DNA of 33,527 nt from Botryllus schlosseri (GCA_000444245.1 ATSW01012153.1:1-33527), one strand, 5' to 3'; numbered from the stretch's first letter, positions 12,801 through 21,628 are shown. Program-made: numbers and translations. Notes: generated from the letters alone by a model not told the origin.

Positions 12801-15800
12801 GTTTATAACCATAGAACTAACCCTATCCCGAAAATTAACCTATACCAGAACCCTAGCCCAAAACCAACCCAAACTCTAACTTTGACCCACACGATCATAT
12901 GCTACATGCTGAAATGTCACATGCTCAAACGTCCTCGGGCCAACACGTTTCGTCAAACGGGGGTCACCTTGTCTCATAAACTTGTATCGACGCCTCCTTC
13001 TTTTCCGCCCGCCCACAGAAGACCTCCCCAAAACACCCTCTCCGGTAACTTCTTCCTCCATAAACAGGGGAATTCCAGATTCGCCTGAACGAGGAAGGAT
13101 ACATTTGACCGATTCTGACCAAATTCAACCTGACTATGTACTATAACCGTATAATTAGAACTGGGCACATGATTCGAGTGTTAATTCTAATGATTTCATT
13201 CAATAGTGAGAGGCAACTTTTTCGAGTACTGAAATGCTTAGCTCCTTGCCACTAATGAGTAATTTATCAACGAGAATTATAGTTACGATACTATTTTGCA
13301 CTGTGGACGCCTTTAAACCTCGATTGGTCGTTAGGTGCGTTCAAAAATGACTTTTTTCCCAAATTGTACTGGCTACTTGATAAAATTGTTAGGTTGCCCA
13401 ATTAAAGGCAACACATCAAATTTGGTTCAATTCCACTGAGTAGCCGCATTGCTACAAGAGAAAAAAATTGTTTCTATTATAAAAAATATATTAATAAATT
13501 TCAAAATTTTCAGTCTGTTGAAACGATGCTCATCAAATTTGGCTCAATTCCAGTCGGTATCGCGGAGTTATTGTAGATGGAAGATTGAGATTTGAAGAAA
13601 ATAGTATTTACGGTGGCAAATTATTCAATTATCTATTATAGTTCTGCCCACCGTAAATACTAGGATTTGAAATATCAAATTTCGAACATCAATTACTTCG
13701 TTTCTACTTGTTCGAATTGAGTCAAATTCGTTGTTCATCATTTCTTTCAGCCGATCTAACACTTTTATAGGGTAGCCAGTAAAATTTGAAAAATAAAATT
13801 TTTTTAAACAAATTAAAAACTTTTTCTCTTATAGCAATGCCACAGTAGGTTTATTAGGTTAGAATTTAGCCAAAATTGGTGTGCAATGTTTTTTAAGTAC
13901 CCTAACAATTTTATCAAGTAGCCAGTACAGTATGAAAGAAAAAGTCATTTTTGAACACCCTTATGGTCGTATCTCAGCATACGAAACATCAACCCACAGT
14001 ATCGTCAAAAAGTGTACTGAAATATGTATGGTCGAAAAACCACCAAAATATCTTTAATATGATAGGGAACTGAGATTATATTCTTTTACGTATCATAAAA
14101 TGTACATTTTTGAAATTTACATAACATTCATACTCTTATCACGTCTTCATGGATGATAATAATCGACTCGAGTCGAGGCCTAATTCTTGATCCAGAACCG
14201 TTCGCCAGGCGATGATAGGAGGCATTACCTAACTCGCACTGGTCCGGCAGGGCGGACATGTCGTGCATATCAGCGCTCCCGTCCGTTTGCCACCTCCACC
14301 ATTTCCATTTTTCCTCCACGCTGTTGGCCGGGTCGTTGATCGAATTCGACGCGTAATCAAAATACAGTCCGGTACGGTTGAGGTAGACCGGGCCGATATC
14401 TGGGATCTGAAGAATGCGAGAGAGACACCGAATCTTAATTTGCCCGCCGTGTAAATTATTAATCCTTGCTTAACTAATATGCAATTGTGTGGAATTTACT
14501 ATGCTAAGAAAGCCATAGGGCCACCAGGCCCAAGTCATAACACAAAGATCGTCGCTAGGGTTGGGCAAAGAATTCGGATCGTAATAATTCGAGTTGATTA
14601 GTGAGAGATATTTTATTGAGTACTGAAATTAAACACTCATTGCTGTGGCAGCCCACCCATTAGTGGTGTGTTATGATTGTTTATTGCTGTTGTTGTGGTG
14701 GTAGAGTTGTTGTTGCCGGGGCCACCAAGTGTCTGGTTCCGGCTAGGTAGAATGGACACTTGGTGGACACGGGAATGCCGGCTTCGTTCTTCGCTCATGC
14801 CTAAACTGGTCAGAGTTGAGCAAATGAGCATGGATAAGAATTAGGATTTGGGAAAACCGGCTTTGTGAAATTTTGACGTATCATAGGCTTGGATTAGGTT
14901 TTTTTTTAAATGTCGATGAATTAGGATTATGATTGGATCTACAGATTTTCGGGGAGGTTGATGTCCCGTGGCGAACGGCGACAAAGTTTTGCGTCCTACC
15001 AAACCTACTTCACGTACTTTGTCACTGATTTAGCGTTTTCATTCTTTTTAAAGAATTATAGGCATAAGATGTAGGCTTTTTAAGGGGAATTTTAAGTTTG
15101 AATCGGGCTAGGATTAGGGTTAGGATTGCAATATACAAATTTTCTGGATTAAAATTAGGATTAGGACATGGAAATTTCAAATCCGCGTGAGGACGTATAA
15201 TGAAGCTCTCTGAAAACGACTGTTGAATCTCTTTACATCTATAATATCAATAGGTTTTCCACAATTTCCACTATAAGAGTTCATTTACGAACGATTATTA
15301 CAGCTTCGATGCTATTTTCCGCTGTGGAAGACTTGAAACATCGTATAGCAGCATACGTTAATGAAAATGACGTATCTGTTAAGTGCTGCCAGCATTGTGA
15401 CTAAGTGCAATGAAATAGGCATTGTCGAAATAATACTATTGTAGACTGGCATCATATTCTTTGTGGTTGCATAAAATGTACATATTTGAACTACCGTATC
15501 TTTTCAAACTGTTGCACGTCGTAAGGACTGATTCTCGAGCACTCGATTCAGAATCGAACCCTAGCCCTAGTCGTTGCCCGCAATACCTAAAATTTTATAA
15601 GATAAAGATATATAAAAAAAAGGAGAGGCTGAAAATGATTCCTCTACCTTTGAGCGGTCTCACCGTGCTCAGTTCGTGGTTCCGTATTTGAAAGAGAGAC
15701 GGGTCCTCCGGGTTCACGTCGACAATCCAATGACAGTATCCGCTCCTGCGAACCTCAGTCGTCACCGGACTCCAGCCCACCTGCAGGCCCGCGCCGATCA

Positions 15801-17181
15801 AGGTGCATAAAATGTTTCTGCGAATTAAGAGTTGGAAAACTAGAAGATTTTCAGCTTTCCCGCATTGCACCACAATTAGAATTGAAGCTGCAAAGATTTT
15901 TTTTTTCAAATTGTATCAGAATTATAATTTTATAGCTACACAGTTATTTACAAATTTGATTAGAATTAGAATTACAGCTACACCGTTTTTTTTCAAACAA
16001 GATTAGAATTAGAATTACTGAACAAAAACTTCGACACCGAACCAAGCTCCGTTACTATAAAATCACTTGACTCGTTTGGCACGATGCAGTTCTCTTGTGG
16101 CATTTACAGGAAAATCAGAAATTATATTAGAAATAACATTAGAGCATAGAAACATTTTCACAAATTATATTATAATTAGATTGCCGTCATTTCGCTTTAA
16201 TTAGTATAATTAGCCAACTGGAACTACTGAACTGAACAACAAATAATTATAATTATATTATCTAGTCGCCCAAATCTGTCTGTGTCTGTATTACGGAATC
16301 AAGTTACAGCCTCAGAATTGCGATTTCGCGGGTTAATCTCACCTCGGTTCGTCCTTCGTCAGGAACATGTAGAGGTCTGACTGGCTGTCTTTGACCCACC
16401 ATACACGGGCGGCGTTGTCCTCGTTGGTCAACAAAATCCCGGTCCGTGCATGGTTATCTGTTTCAGATCATGATGTTCTGGGTCATTGCATCGATGAATT
16501 GAGGTTGTACAATGTACGTACATCCATAGCGAAAAAGGTGTGTATTTACACCCAAAAGGTGCAACACGAAAACTAACAACTCAAAATTATACCGCGCTAT
16601 AAATCAAACACAACAATATAATCCGAATGATGCTTGACATCACGAAGCAATCAAAACCGTCTCTTCCGCAGAGTAGCCAAAAGAACTAAGCCAACAGTTG
16701 AATATATACAGAGACAGAAAAAAACGCAGATTGATAATGATCATTGCCTCAAACCGCGCAATAATTAAATTGAAACACGCAACTTTAAGAAAATGTTGTT
16801 CAGTCGGTAAGAAGTCCGTTGAATTCTGAGTTCTGTTTTCATGTTGTCATTGGGGTATGATTACATCCTCTTTTCAAAACGAGTTTAGGCGCAACCTGGC
16901 TGAAAAAATCTTACTCGGGGCGGGGAAATAGTCTCCCGTGTGCCACATGGAAGAGTTTTTCCAACCGTCCGGGACTTTTTCCTTCGGAACCATGAACCGC
17001 GCGTCTCTCGGCGTCATGCATTTGGCCGCTAGCCCTGAAAAAATTCATCGCTGAATAGCTGTTTGAAGGATTTCGGGAATTGAATGCGATAGGCCGACCC
17101 GACAATGAAATATAATGAAAACAAAAACTCACCGCTTTCGATCACTATGCAGAACGCCATGAATGAAAACAATAACTCCAT
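3714..17181 (-). CDS. Secreted C-type-lectin-like/trypsin-type serine protease, complete 14-exon gene
   Basis: Exons in coding order: 17181-17133, 17034-16915, 16457-16343, 15817-15664, 14406-14234, 10530-10433, 10223-10159, 9463-9377, 9136-9018, 7876-7712, 7426-7308, 6389-6268, 4482-4383, 3841-3714. They join in one frame with matching phases to 1614 nt (537 residues plus stop). Order of parts: signal peptide (about 1-16), unassigned region (17 to about 145), lectin-like C-terminal half (about 146-236), linker with Cys249, activation site RVVGG at 272-276, then the catalytic domain to the end. The triad is His322 (AAHC), Asp371 (NDIAL) and Ser473 (GDSGGP). Asp467 before DSC predicts cleavage after Arg/Lys. 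By family knowledge this is a secreted zymogen activated by cleavage after Arg272, with Cys249 likely tethering the light chain to Cys391. A role in innate immunity or a complement-like cascade is inference. I did not recognise an orthologue. Confidence 0.92.
3893..4366. mobile_element. hAT-like MITE with GACTCGAGTCAAGTC arms, filling the last protease intron
   Basis: Ends CAGGGTTGTAAC and (reverse strand) CAGGGTTATAATGACTCG, with arms rich in ACTCGAGTCAAGTC. It makes up about 474 of the 541 nt between exons 13 and 14. A clear 8-bp target duplication is no longer visible. No coding. Confidence 0.65.
4383..4482 (-). CDS. Protease gene exon 13: catalytic serine
   Basis: Acceptor ATTTTGCAG and donor G|GTGAGT; phase 0 to phase 1. 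Encodes [16 protein letters not shown]: catalytic Ser473 and specificity-pocket Asp467 (trypsin-like), then ALAGVVSFG. The usual Gln of CQGDSGGP is Ser here. Confidence 0.95.
4483..6267 (-). other. Protease intron 12 (GC-AG)
   Basis: Begins GCAAGT and ends TTTTGCAG on the minus strand. About 4500-5640 holds nothing recognised; 5665-6075 is a family A repeat copy. Confidence 0.7.
5665..6075 (-). repeat. Dispersed repeat family A copy
   Basis: Reverse-orientation copy: ATTCTAATCTAATTTGTGAAATG, then core GCGAAACGAGCCAAGCCTG and TTTACAGGCATTTGCCAT, then more ATTCTAATCTAATTTGG arms. Confidence 0.7.
6268..6389 (-). CDS. Protease gene exon 12, ending at a GC-type donor
   Basis: Acceptor GGTTGCAG, phase 1. 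Encodes [18 protein letters not shown] and KMFCAGHR, the standard stretch before the active serine. No GT donor fits. Ending at AGG with GCAAGT gives phase 0, matching the next exon exactly, so this is read as a GC-AG intron. Confidence 0.88.
7308..7426 (-). CDS. Protease gene exon 11: VCLP and SGWG region
   Basis: Acceptor TTGATTCAG and donor T|GTGAGT; phase 2 to phase 1. Contains [11 protein letters not shown] (Cys391, expected partner of the linker cysteine), [10 protein letters not shown], and an NDT glycosylation motif at residue 384. Confidence 0.93.
7475..7690 (-). repeat. Dispersed repeat family A copy, partial
   Basis: Carries ATTCTAATCTAATTTTTGAAATG, GCGAAACGAGTCAGCCT and TACAGGCATTTGCCATCCTC. 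Lies in the intron between exons 10 and 11 and stops about 20 bases from exon 10. Confidence 0.7.
7712..7876 (-). CDS. Protease gene exon 10: catalytic aspartate
   Basis: Acceptor CTGGGCAG and strong donor GTGAGT; phase 2 to phase 2. Contains [18 protein letters not shown] and [14 protein letters not shown] with catalytic Asp371. A dispersed repeat copy abuts the donor side at about 7475-7690. Confidence 0.95.
8195..8760. repeat. Dispersed repeat family E copy
   Basis: Starts near GAACATGCGACACAATGA and later has AACCTGAACCCAACCCTGAC and GCATGCTGAAATGTG. Both blocks recur in the same order at 12255-12925. It sits in the intron between exons 9 and 10. Confidence 0.55.
9018..9136 (-). CDS. Protease gene exon 9: catalytic histidine
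   Basis: Acceptor TGCGTTCAG and donor AG|GTGCGT; phase 0 to phase 2. Contains [18 protein letters not shown] with catalytic His322 and its flanking disulfide cysteines. Confidence 0.95.
9377..9463 (-). CDS. Protease gene exon 8: activation site
   Basis: Acceptor CTTTTTCAG and donor CAG|GTACCC; phase 0 to phase 0. Encodes [17 protein letters not shown], the canonical Arg-Val-Val-Gly-Gly activation site and start of the mature heavy chain. Confidence 0.92.
9575..9760. repeat. AGTTCTAGTT minisatellite, first block
   Basis: Several degenerate units of about 36-45 bp: AGTAGTTCTAGTTGCGGATT with TTGAAAAGTGA. Same family as 10600-11380. Confidence 0.75.
9868..9935. repeat. CAGTGGCGTAGCCACG transposon end with poly-C tract
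   Basis: ACAGTGGCGTAGCCACGAGT followed by GGGAGG and a nine-C run. A reverse-oriented related stretch lies at about 30672-30720 (GGTTTCGACCCCCC..CGCCACTGTT). This terminus is common in invertebrate DNA transposons. Confidence 0.45.
10159..10223 (-). CDS. Protease gene exon 7: linker with light-chain cysteine
   Basis: A 65-nt exon with acceptor TTCCACAG and donor GAC|GTGAGC. It is the only candidate found that converts phase 1 of exon 6 to phase 0 of exon 8. It encodes [15 protein letters not shown]; a Cys-Gly shortly before the activation site is typical of multidomain trypsin-fold zymogens, where this Cys bonds to the catalytic domain. Confidence 0.8.
10433..10530 (-). CDS. Protease gene exon 6: lectin-like C-terminus
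   Basis: Acceptor ATTACTTCAG and donor GAG|GTGAGT; phase 2 to phase 1. Encodes [15 protein letters not shown] and VLCER: three cysteines (209, 225, 234) spaced like the last three conserved cysteines of C-type lectin domains (C.el...WnD..C....fiCe). The exon sits inside a field of AGTTCTAGTT minisatellite. Confidence 0.8.
10600..11380. repeat. AGTTCTAGTT/GAAAAGTGAGT minisatellite, main block
   Basis: About twenty degenerate tandem units of roughly 35-45 bp of the form AGTTCTAGTTCTAGTTGC then AGTTTTGAAAAGTGAGT. It lies in the intron just upstream (transcription sense) of exon 6. Confidence 0.85.
11880..11969. mobile_element. hAT-type terminal fragment
   Basis: Ends in GGTTGAGAACCACTG, reverse complement CAGTGGTTCTCAACC, a terminus shared by many hAT elements. 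The other end is not certain. Confidence 0.45.
12255..12925. repeat. Dispersed repeat family E copy
   Basis: GAGCATGCGACACAATGAGA at the start, then CCCAAAACCAACCCAAACTC and TACATGCTGAAATGTCACAT, colinear with 8195-8760. Confidence 0.55.
13155..14130 (+). repeat. Dispersed family F copy interrupted by a foldback MITE
   Basis: Flanks 13155-13331 and 13963-14130 together match 14565-15550: AACGAGAATTATAGTTACGA, TGTGGACGCC, CAGCATACGAAAC, CATAAAATGTACATTT. The matching place in the other copies is uninterrupted. Confidence 0.7.
13332..13962. mobile_element. Foldback hAT-like MITE copy 1 (631 bp)
   Basis: Termini TAGGTGCGTTCAAAAATGAC and (reverse strand) AAGGGTGTTCAAAAATGAC. Long inverted arms share AAATTTGGTTCAATTCCA-type and TAAATACTA sequence. 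Flanking 8-mers TTGGTCGT (13324-13331) and ATGGTCGT (13963-13970) look like a target duplication with one change. TAGGG-type ends plus an 8-bp duplication fit the hAT superfamily. No coding. Confidence 0.8.
14234..14406 (-). CDS. Protease gene exon 5: first part of the lectin-like C-terminal half
   Basis: Acceptor ATTCTTCAG, phase 0. Encodes [13 protein letters not shown], then [11 protein letters not shown], then SALPDQC. The Trp-rich strand followed by TDGS and a Pro-Asp pair resembles the W.W.DG...W..g.Pd stretch of C-type lectin domains. The donor used here, GA|GTTAGG (phase 2), is weak. A nearby GTAATG at 14228 looks better but breaks the frame of the next exon. Confidence 0.75.
14565..15550 (+). 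repeat. Dispersed family F copy, uninterrupted
   Basis: Starts GTTGGGCAAAGAATTCGGAT and ends CACTCGATTCAGAATCGAAC. The middle has TTAGGATTAGGATT runs, and the 3' part is colinear with 14000-14125. It occupies most of the intron between exons 4 and 5. Confidence 0.65.
15664..15817 (-). CDS. Protease gene exon 4
   Basis: Acceptor TTCGCAG and donor ACG|GTGAGA; phase 2 to phase 0. Carries Cys99 and Cys123. One of them could be the first cysteine of the lectin-like fold, but the helix motifs usual in C-type lectins are not obvious here. Confidence 0.83.
15830..16280 (+). repeat. Dispersed repeat family A copy
   Basis: Repeated AGATTAGAATTAGAATTAC arms and core GACTCGTTTGGCACGATGCA / GTTCTCTTGTGGCATTTACA. 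Occupies the intron between exons 3 and 4. Confidence 0.7.
16343..16457 (-). CDS. Protease gene exon 3
   Basis: Acceptor AACAG and donor AG|GTGAGA; phase 1 to phase 2. Encodes an N-terminal-region segment containing [20 protein letters not shown], which looks like paired beta strands. The RTG motif recurs in exon 5 (NRTGLYFDY), hinting at a weak internal duplication. Confidence 0.85.
16915..17034 (-). CDS. Protease gene exon 2: start of mature N-terminal region
   Basis: Acceptor TTTTTTCAG and donor A|GTAAGA; phase 1 to phase 1. Residues 17-56 begin [12 protein letters not shown] and include Cys22 and an N-glycosylation motif (NSS) at residue 43. Rich in Trp, Tyr and Pro; no family recognised. 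Confidence 0.85.
17133..17181 (-). CDS. Protease gene exon 1: start codon and signal peptide
   Basis: Encodes [16 protein letters not shown], a short acidic start followed by a hydrophobic core and small residues: a classical secretory signal. The donor is a strong GTGAGT, phase 1. The start is chosen because the preceding bases (TGTAGCG before ATGG) give a fair Kozak context and no further upstream coding was seen. Confidence 0.85.
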
Positions 17182-17990
17182 CGCTACAGAAATAACAAAT
17201 TACAAAAGTGTATCCTGAAGGCATACGAGGAAATAAATAACTGTCTTTCATTAACTTTGTAAGTATACACTATGCAGTCGTTTGGTCGAGTAAGCCTTAA
17301 AAAACTATATACTTGGTCTCGAATTATGAAATTTTTTATGCGTTCCGAGCTTCTGACTAAATTATTCAGGATCTTAAGTTGTTGGTCGCTGTACCTTTTG
17401 TGGAAGTACTTGAAAACTGGAAAATTTTCAGGTTTTACAAATTTGATTATAATTAGAAGTACTGAATTCGAGAAAACCAGAAATTAGATTAAAATGAGAA
17501 TGAGAGTGGAGAAACATTTCACAAATTAGATTATAATTAGGTTAATTATCTGGTTGTTAAAATCTGCATGAATAGGCATTCAGAAGTAGATTACCTCAAT
17601 ATCGCGACATCGAATGCACAAGCGACTCCTTCCAAATATTATAAAAGAAGCGATTGCTCTCACCAAGTGAAAAATTCGGCCCACCGCAATTCTGACTTTC
17701 GCGCCTTCTGACATTTGGAGGCTAAGACGCGCTGGGTTTGCATCCGCTGAGAGGAAATGTGGATCTAATAACGAGGTTCGCCGGTCGGCACAATCGGCAC
17801 AAGTCCTACTGTATCGATACTATTATGAGCTGACAGTCATCAAATCAATTTCGTATCCAAACCCTTTTTGTCTTTACTTGCTGTTAAGCTCTACGCTGTC
17901 ATTACGAAGACGCCATAATGCAGTGATTCTTGAGGCTCCCTGTTTCAGCAAACGCGTAATAGCCGGGTTGAAACTAAAGCCTTACCGATT
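17182..17990. promoter_or_regulatory. Region upstream of the protease gene
   Basis: The protease promoter should lie here. A partial family A copy sits at 17425-17560. About 17600-17990 holds nothing recognised, and no unambiguous TATA box or initiator was seen. Confidence 0.3.
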
Positions 17991-18480
17991 ATATTATCGG
18001 TTCCGCGGCAATATCGAGTCGACTTTACACTTAGAAAGAGATATCGACAGGGACCAAAAAATATCGGAAATTTTCGTGTCGTCATAACGTGATGGTATAG
18101 GAAGAGCAACTATAATATGCGACTCCTAGACTGAGAATGTTGACCTATTTCGTATAACTTACAAATGTCCAGATGCAACCTTTCTACAGATTATTTCATG
18201 TCCACGCGTAGCATTGGCTGTAAAGCTGCTCAAATAAATGCTCCGAAGTTTTGGAAGTGCGCATCAAGCTAGATATCATCTTGTTTGAATATCAACTGGA
18301 TATATCGTTATCAGCGTACAAATTACTACTTTTATCGGTATCAACTCTAAAATCCGATATCGGTACCGCTATAGTTAAAATGCAAACCACAGGTCAACCA
18401 TATCTTCTTTCACACCCACTGTTGCAACTATCTGTTCCAGTCACTGCGTAATAATAGGCTTAAAAGACGAAAGATCAACC
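17990..18480 (+). repeat. Dispersed repeat family C copy
   Basis: CAATATCGAG, AGAGATATCGAC, GCGACTCCTAGACTGAGAAT and AAGTTTTGGAAGTGCGCAT occur in the same order at 29040-29420; a partial third copy lies at 29820-29990. Confidence 0.65.
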
Positions 18481-18489
18481 TCAACTAGT

Positions 18490-20030
18490 GCATCGATACT
18501 GGTCAGCGCTCAAGATCATGCCTCAAAATTACACCTTTTGGTCCCAGGTGGATGTCTCATTTCAAACACTAGCCCAAGTCATTCCGAAACCTTCCTATCT
18601 TTTCCTTTTATGGATATCTTGTCATGCTTCAAATCTTTGAAGTTGAAAATACAGTGAATGAATCAATCTTTAGCCTCCGCACTCCTGCAACTATAGCTGC
18701 AACAAGTCGTAAATAGCCTGCAGTCTCTTCCGATGCAAAGCCAAACTGCGAGCAATTCGCTTCACTCGACAAATTCGCTGCTTATTAGACCGTGGTCTGG
18801 TGACGCGCGTTGCTAAATTTGTCGGTTCGGCATTTTGCGGGTCTTTGTGACGCGTGTTTTGACGTAAAGTCGTACAGTGATGTAACCACCTAAAGCTTGT
18901 TTGTCGGTAATCGAAACGCGCTAGAGATTAATGACCCCTTCCTTCGACTCTATGACTATAGTAATTGGAATTCTACTTTTTAGTTTTTAGGCAAAACTAA
19001 GAAACTGTTGATTACGAGAAGTAGTTTTGGGACAAGTTTGCGTCACTTTTGCGAGTGAAAACGTCGTAACAACTGGTTGAAACATCCCCCGCATCACGGT
19101 AACTGAATATGTTTTCCGAGATTTCACCTGTTTATGATGGCATGTAAATGTAATATCATTTTGCATTGGTCGCGAAAATAAATCCGGCAATTTGGAAAGC
19201 AGTCACTTATACGATGAACTACTAGAAGTATATGGACCGTATCGAGCAAATCTACTTTCGAAACCACGTACTCGTGTACTTTTCACACTGTTGGCGATTG
19301 CGCCTGTTAATTGTTCACTTTATATGCGTTCCTAATCAGTAGAGCAGGTTTTTGTTGCACTAAAAACCTGAGAAAGTTGCATTTATTTTTTTAATTTTAA
19401 CAAAAGTTGCAGAAGTTGCATTTATACAATTTCAATCACTCCGTCCCTGGAACAAGCTATACGCATGTTTGGCGACGGCTAGCTATCGTACAAAGTTACA
19501 ATAACTATTTACACAAATGCCCAAGTATGTTAACTGGAATCTGTTGAGCAGAGTGACACCAATTTCAGATGCGTCAAAACTTTTGATATCTCTAGCCTGC
19601 AATACATCTTCTGATCGCAAAACAAAATCAATTACGCCGCTTGAGTCTGTTTGCAACCAGTATTGTATGTATTTTAATCAACTTCGTCCGCGTCCTCAGT
19701 CTTGATCCAGTATGACATCACAATCGCAGTAGATGTAATGGTCCCGGTCGGCGAGTCAGATATCATATTTCTACAGAGCAGGACAATTACAGCATTGTAG
19801 AAATCAACATCTTTGGTATCGAGCTCCCGCGTCGCGTCTTCCAATTACTCACGTTTCATCAATGTGTTGATAATTTGCTCACGTAAGCAGTAGCACGTCA
19901 AGAAAATACTTTGCTTATTTCCGAATCGCACAATTCACCAGTTAGTTCAGGGAGTTTCATGACTGACGGAATAGTGGGTATGCCGCATACCCGAAAAAAT
20001 TGCTAGGTAAACACGGCATACCCAGTATAC
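18490..20030. other. Intergenic stretch with no gene seen
   Basis: No exon-like coding, RNA gene or repeat family recognised, apart from a small hairpin at 18767-18824. Confidence 0.5.
18767..18824. other. Potential stem-loop
   Basis: CGACAAATT (18767-18775) pairs perfectly with AATTTGTCG (18816-18824). An inner AGACC/GGTCT palindrome sits at 18787-18798. Function unknown. Confidence 0.4.
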
Positions 20031-20044
20031 CTGCATCCAAACAT

Positions 20045-20215
20045 GGGGTAATCGCGATTAGTAATCGTAATCGATTACGACGATTACAGCATTTTCAAGT
20101 AATCGTAATCGCAATCGATTACATTCGAAAAAATTCCGAAGTAATCGTAATCGTAATCGACTACTTCCCATATCTAATCGATTTTTTTGTGAAAGAACGA
20201 TTACTTTTTATTTGT
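20045..20215. repeat. TAATCG/CGATTA hexamer repeat region
   Basis: Many copies of GTAATCGTAATCG and its complement CGATTAC, some inverted, resembling subterminal repeats of a hAT-like MITE; ends not defined. Confidence 0.6.
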
Positions 20216-20397
20216 ACAAGGACTATGAAATGAACTGAATATTCGTGAACAAGGAAGAGATGTCGTCGATACGTCTTATTTTCAAATGCCATTGCTCATT
20301 ATTACGTCAGAAGTAGCCTATTAGCTTTGCTAGTCATTGCGTAACAAGTATCCACAGTAAATAGATATTGAATGTACGTACATTAGTGTGATTGTAA

Positions 20398-20600
20398 CAG
20401 TGTTGGGATCAAGTCACTACCTTCGAGTCACGAGTCATCTCGAGTCATTGCACATTTTGACTCGAGTCAAGTCAAGTCACTCGTTTTTTGGAGGTGACTC
20501 GAGTCAAGTCAAGTCAAGTCAAGTCAAGTCGAGTCAAGTCATAATTCAAGTCAAATTGAATTTTCGAAGTATCAGTGACGATTCAAAGTCATAACATGTT
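20398..20600. repeat. GAGTCAAGTC minisatellite, with CAGTGTTGGG end
   Basis: CAGTGTTGGGATCAAGTCAC begins a run of tandem AAGTC pentamers (densest at 20497-20540) and ACTCGAGTCAAG motifs, like the arms of the MITE at 3893-4366. Confidence 0.7.
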
Positions 20601-21160
20601 GTTAGCTGTGTAAAAGACAGAATAATTGGCCATTTATATTGAATCAAATAACTGATATAAAGTTAAATATTCCTCAAGAAGGCGCTGTATCGCTCACGCA
20701 CACGTAACTGCAAATAAAATACTCGAGTTACTATGTATATAGCAACATGCAACAGCAACAGTCTGTTATTAGCAGACAATCGGCTCGAAGCCTCGAGAAG
20801 TTTAACAAATTCATATGGTACAATACACTATAGTCATCCGTGAAAAAACAAACGCACAAACTATATTCGCTGGATTTAAGACATATAAGAGGGTCGGTAT
20901 AGGCGATCACTGCGGAATTTAAGCACTGGGCCGTCTAAGAAACAGAGATACTTTGTTATGAGGTTAATCTATTGCTACTACTACAAACAACGTAAGCTGT
21001 GATCATTACGTTTGTTGTCAATATATTTGTGATGTAACAATAGAGGATCAGTAAAACGTACAATCAGTGGATGACTGGTTACTCTCGCAAGTGACACAGC
21101 AGGCGTATCGCGCATAATACTAACATTCATAAAATTCAGTGATTTAATCGATACCGTTTA
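20600..21160. other. Stretch between two GACTCGAGTC arrays, no gene seen
   Basis: Could be the interior of one element bounded by 20398-20600 and 21160-21315, but matching termini were not found. Confidence 0.35.
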
Positions 21161-21315
21161 CTTGATGACTCGAAATTGACTCGAAAATTTTGCTCCGAGT
21201 CACGAGTCAATTCGCATTTTTGAAGCGCCGAGTCAAGTCAAGTCAAGTCATTTTTGGAAAGTGACTCGAGTCAAGTCAAGTCATACGAAAAAGTTGACTC
21301 GAGTCTGTTAATATT
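21160..21315. repeat. GAGTCAAGTC minisatellite, second array
   Basis: Tandem GAGTCAAGTCAAGTCAAGTC with ACTCGAGTC motifs. Confidence 0.7.
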
Positions 21316-21403
21316 TGGATTTTCGGAATCAGTGTGACGATAGCATTTGATTGATACCAGTTATTATGAATTCCGAGCTATTTATGCTGAATTGCATTGT
21401 CGC

Positions 21404-21628
21404 AGGTGAGGCACGACCAGCCCGTGCCTCACCTCTCCTTTCGCGCTGTATTTTTGAATAATATTTATACAAATCGATGATGTTGGACGAAAAAATGTTC
21501 AAATTTAGTTATTTAAGAGCATCGATGTAAAATATCAATAATCATCGACTCACGGTGGATTTTCAATTACTCACCCTGACGACAGTTGAGGCACTGCCTC
21601 ACCTGCCTCATTGGACCGCACGCCACTG
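21404..21628. mobile_element. hAT-like fragment ending CAGTGGCGTGCGGTCC
   Basis: The right end GGACCGCACGCCACTG at 21613-21628 is a familiar DNA-transposon terminus, and GCCTCACCTGCCTCA is next to it. A related GGTGAGGCACG..CGTGCCTCACC hairpin lies at 21404-21434. Confidence 0.5.

Larger units (their letters stand above)
10531..14233 (-). other. Protease intron 5, the longest (3.7 kb)
   Basis: Made almost entirely of repeats: minisatellite (10600-11380), a family D copy, a hAT terminus ending at 11969, a family E copy (12255-12925), and a family F copy with a nested foldback MITE (13155-14130). About 11980-12250 holds nothing recognised. No extra exon was found. Confidence 0.65.

Noticed and set aside
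15100-15170. Telomere-like TTAGGATTAGG runs
   Set aside because: Degenerate and part of a family F repeat copy; not the TTAGGG array of a chromosome end.
16343-17034. A second complete C-type lectin domain in the N-terminal region
   Set aside because: Only a weak RTG/WW similarity to exon 5; the cysteine spacing and helix motifs of a full domain are not present.
20480-20540. Regular AAGTC units as a CRISPR-like or origin array
   Set aside because: Units are five bases with no spacers; this is simple-sequence expansion in hAT-like element arms in an animal genome.
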